Translations under genes and position numbers: made by a program
Part shown: positions 24,335 through 64,000 of the stretch, piece by piece
How the letters are laid out: each line of letters starts with the position of its first letter
How positions within the stretch are numbered: position 1 is the stretch's first letter
The notes under the pieces: model-generated
The model's input: the letters and a program-made list of their open reading frames with translations, nothing else
What the model was told of the DNA's origin: nothing
Database searches by the model: none
Assembly (NCBI RefSeq): GCF_029784135.1
Contig: NC_073745.1
Coordinates: 112,458,716-112,522,715, forward strand
Length of the DNA: 64,000 nucleotides
Source: Toxorhynchites rutilus septentrionalis
Lineage: Eukaryota; Arthropoda; Insecta; Diptera; Culicidae
Direction: 5' to 3'

Positions 24335-24570
24335 TACATCTCATGGACCAAAATATTACTCAAATGATCAAGTCCAACTATAAGCAAAAGCTTGGCATCC
24401 AGGAGCCAAAAAGAGTTCGATGACATGGTTAAGCGAATCAACATGAGGGATGCTATGTTTTGTGTAACCGAGGCTTGGGACGAGGTACCGGTTGATTCCA
24501 TTGTGAAGTCATGGAAAATGCTGATATCCCGTTGTCGGTTGTAAAAGAACACATACTTTCGATTCTGCAG
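24335..24570 (+). pseudogene. Pogo/Tigger transposase C-terminal fragment
   Basis: The + strand carries LMDQNITQMIKSNYKQKL, corresponding to the conserved MDQGVIQxxKxxYR block around the last catalytic region of pogo-type DDE transposases. In another frame SSFDDMVKRINMRDAM and FCVTEAWDEVPVDSIVKSWK follow, matching the downstream conserved segment. At least one frameshift separates the two. The N-terminal helix-turn-helix and the first catalytic residues are missing. Confidence 0.8.
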
Positions 24571-25375
24571 AAATTGATTGACCAGGACAATACCTGCAAA
24601 ATGTACAAAAAATACTCTATGCAAAATTTTGGCTCAATCGGATTTTATTTACTAGTGTCTCACAGCCGTCAAAGTTTCAGTTTTTTGGAAACCGTAAAAT
24701 ACCCAAGGGATATTATCAAAAATCGAATTTCGGGATTTAGGTGACAAAAAAATCGAGATGACAGCAGATCTCGACGTTACATGAAATTTAAAGACATTTG
24801 GCATCATAATTATTTTACAAAACTCCGATTTCATGCAATCTACCCCTGTGTGCATTTATGGTTCTCGGAAGACTCAAACTTTGGCGTCTTTACGACAATA
24901 GTAAGTAAAGTCCGATTGAGCTGAAATTTTGTATAGAGTATTTTTTCGAGGTAATCAACATTTTTCAGTAAGTCCCATTCGTAAATATGAGATGACAATT
25001 TTCACTGCCACTCTAATGCACATCGTTACTCATGAATTTGTTTTTAAACCGAACCTATTCTGCGATGATATCGTAACGTGTGAAGATACTCAATAGACAT
25101 CTTTTGAGAATCCAATAAATCAAAGGGCTATCGAAGCGGATTCGAAGATTTATCTTTTATTTTCTATTCTTTGCAACAATCTCAATACTCCTACCCCAAC
25201 TTTTCCTTTTTCTTACTACATCCGTGATTATTCGAATGATCATATTATAAATGATGCACCGTGGATAACCGAATTAAAACATTCGAAACAGACCCTGGTC
25301 ATCCTAACTACATCCATGTTTCATTAGATTATCATATTAGGTATGATTAAATATTAAATCGATGTATTCATTTAA

Positions 25376-26115
25376 GCGAGTAGTACACTATGAAAACATA
25401 AAAAAAATATCTGGCCTAAAATGTTCTCTGGGAAGTCTACTTTACTGTAGTTTTTTCCCAGGTGGACGATGGTTCGTTCCAAAGTTACAAGCCAATTAGT
25501 GAACTTTTGTTTTTGCGTAGGAGTGCGGATCCAAAATTTAAAACGCGTTTTTCTCGAAACTAAGTTTTGCAAACTAGTGCTCCCACAAACTAGTTCTACC
25601 TCCGGAACGGTCCATCCGATTTTGATGAAATTGTGTTTCCCAGATTCTCCACTTAATTTCCTGTCATCGTACGTAGGAATTTTTTGATATTTTTGAAAAA
25701 TAAAATTTTGGTGAATGTTTTTGTTTCGATTTTTAAGCCAAAAACGCAATTTTTTTACAACAAAATCGCTATCACGTCAAAAATCTATTTTTTGAAAAAA
25801 TGAAAAAAAATGACAGAAAATGTATCTCAGATTATCTAAAATAATGATTGGTTGAAATCGATCCACTAGAGGAACTTGTAGAACTCCCACCAGTTTACAA
25901 AGTGTTGGCTGCAAGGGTCAACAAACCCGTTGCGGCTAGTCAGAGGACAGTCTAATTGACACCATTTTTTTGTTTGTGTGTAATATGTACCTGATAAAAC
26001 TGTGATATTTGATTAATCATAGTAATTTTTTTTCTCGTTGAAAAAATCGTGAATATCGCATACTTTTTATGATGTTTGATAGATAATATTAGTTTGATGA
26101 TAGTATACTACCCCC
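25376..26115. mobile_element. MITE-like repeat, copy B (TTAA-flanked)
   Basis: This 740 bp element is flanked by TTAA on both sides (25372-25375 and 26116-26119). Its imperfect inverted ends read g(c/g)g(a/g)gtagta(c/t)actat. It matches copy A at 16004-16673. TTAA flanks recall piggyBac-type or wuneng-like MITEs, but the terminal bases are not typical of piggyBac. Open frames inside (25372-25749 and 25469-25687) are incidental. Confidence 0.8.
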
Positions 26116-26342
26116 TTAAATTTGGAAATTCCAACGTATATAAATCTACTGCTGTTAATCGAAACTAGTTGTATCAAAAAACCCCTTTTCCAGCCCTCTC
26201 TTTTACCTAGCTACATTCAATTTTGTTCAAATAATCATATTTCTAAAGTATATTAACAAATTAATAAAAATTTTGATAAAATAAAATCAAAACCAAAATG
26301 CTCCGGATAATCGAGTTTTCGGATAATTGCGTCCGACCTGTA

Positions 26343-27579
26343 CTTACTCTTTCTCGTCTAGTATTAAAATTATTGGTATTTATTTAAAGAAGAAGATATA
26401 ATTGAATAAAGAAACTCTATGTGTTTCTTTGCCTTCATATGTGTTCTTTGCCTTCACTCAGTTTTTAATGTCATTTACTTCACCCTCCTCAAAACAAAAT
26501 TATTGATTATCGGTCTGTGAGACCGTTTATAGTATTAGGATAAATTAGGATTAAAGATATAATGGTCCTTAAAATGAATGACATTTTGTTGGGAGAAGTA
26601 GTGGATACAATCTGGAATGTAACGTTATTTGATTGTGTGAAATGTTCTTTCAGATTTTTATTAGAACCTCATTTATTTTCTTGAATAACTGTATTTTAAA
26701 ATAGAAACATTCAATGCGAAAACTGGTTCATATTAACCATCTGGATAACAGAAAAATTCTTGCTATCAATTTCATATCACATCTGTGTGCATATTCGCAT
26801 TTACAAAACATGACATTTTTTATCGCATATACAATTAGCCATGTTACAAATCCCTGCTTATAAAAAATGTTTGTATGATATGCATCACAATATACATACA
26901 TTTGCTGCATTTGCCCCTAAAACGCTTGCTGTCGGTATGCTAATTGTTCAAATGAGTGCAATCACAGGAAAATTATCGCTTGGCGATCCTTCTCTATCTC
27001 ATCCGCACACAAATCCGATCGATTAAGAGTGAATCATTGGCCGACAGAGCTGCTGTTCGTTCAACTCACGAGACAGAATGAATTTGTCTACCACATGTTC
27101 GGATTCGTTCACTCACTGAGTGGTATCGTATATTGCGAGACCAACACATTGATTGAAGAAGCTGTTTTCACATACTGAAAAAAGTTGGATACTTTCGTCG
27201 ATTCTCTCGACAATCACCAACACTGCTTCCACCTGTCGAATTTTACCAAAGTTTTTTTACGTTAGGTACATACGGTTCAACAATAAAAGGAGATGACATT
27301 ATAAAAAATCCAAGTTGAGCCGTACTTTTTGAGATAAAGGGGTGGTCCAAATCACCCCATGTTACCCTACATCCTTGCCATCACACCAAAAATGTGCGTT
27401 CGGGAACAAAATGTGCCATTTTCCATGAATAATAGTAGCTTCTACGGCAATTCACTATATTTTATCCTCTCTCTATACTATCCTCCACAGAATCAGTAAA
27501 AACCTCCACACACACGGAGCGAGTTAATAACACCTGATAAATTACTTCACTTCTTTACACCGCACAAGAGTGAGCAGCA
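26343..27579. promoter_or_regulatory. 5' flank and presumed promoter/5' UTR of the dynein gene
   Basis: No other coding gene is visible here. The ATG at 27580 has a good context (G at -3, G at +4). No convincing TATA box or clean RFX-type X-box was found by eye, so the transcription start is not placed. The 5' UTR could include an untranslated exon that I cannot recognise. Confidence 0.4.

Positions 27580-64000
<36,421 letters not shown>

Larger units (their letters stand above)
24104..26340 (+). mobile_element. Pogo/Tigger-like DNA transposon with nested MITE
   Basis: The 2,237 bp element has inverted ends cag(t/g)tcggac(t/g)c(g/a)attatc and TA on each side (24102-24103 and 26341-26342). 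The subterminal DNA repeats the ccggataatcga motif. A transposase C-terminus lies at 24335-24570. The MITE at 25376-26115 is inserted within it, so the pogo-like element is the older of the two. Confidence 0.85.

Noticed and set aside
27300..27579. RFX X-box in the dynein promoter
   Set aside because: Only partial half-site resemblance (gttaccctacatcc near 27360); too weak to claim.

Overview
The window looks like genomic DNA from a culicine mosquito, probably Aedes-like. It is AT-rich, its introns are loaded with transposons, and it carries mosquito-type repeats: RNase H-bearing I-clade LINEs, ITmD37E-type transposons, tRNA-derived SINEs and many MITEs. The species is inferred from repeat content and was not identified directly.

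The one host gene I can support is a + strand axonemal dynein heavy chain of the outer-arm beta class (DNAH9/11/17 in vertebrates; Dhc93AB/kl-5 type in Drosophila). It starts at an ATG at 27580 and is still open at 64000. I mapped 26 exons whose splice phases all agree. They encode about 4,228 residues: the tail, the linker, AAA1-4 with four P-loops, the stalk with its microtubule-binding tip, AAA5 and part of AAA6. A family member of normal length (about 4,400-4,500 residues) would need roughly 200-300 more residues beyond the window. Nearly all introns are 50-115 bp, but intron 6 (29026-40675) and intron 12 (44048-54649) each exceed 10 kb because of transposons.

Layout. 1-1560 is an irregular tandem repeat. 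About 1900-6893 is I-clade LINE copy 1 (+), with ORF1 intact, one nonsense codon in ORF2 and no RNase H domain. 6894-12097 is mostly unrecognised, with a LINE fragment at 8990-9315. 12098-12570 is a SINE. 13206-14491 and 22494-23735 are two relatives of one pogo-like family. 16004-18400 holds three MITE or fold-back elements. 20846-21175 is a Tc1 remnant. 24104-26340 is a pogo/Tigger-like element with a 740 bp MITE nested inside. About 26343-27579 is the dynein 5' flank.

Intron 6 carries two ITmD37E remnants, a SINE, a 6.15 kb LINE copy with an intact ORF2 and a clear 13 bp target duplication (32201-38353), and an ITmD37E copy with perfect 50 bp inverted repeats (39327-40627). Intron 12 carries a SINE, a pogo-type MITE, a D34D mariner (48157-49362), a mariner remnant split by a 245 bp MITE, a 1.09 kb hAT-type MITE with an exact 8 bp duplication, and a long (TA)n tract.

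I found no clearly new biological system. The observations most worth following are the shared 3' tail of the LINE and the SINE, the conserved 8-nt ORF1/ORF2 overlap, four frame-preserving stop-free dynein introns, a candidate 30-nt in-frame microexon, and a transposase-dead ITmD37E copy with perfect ends.
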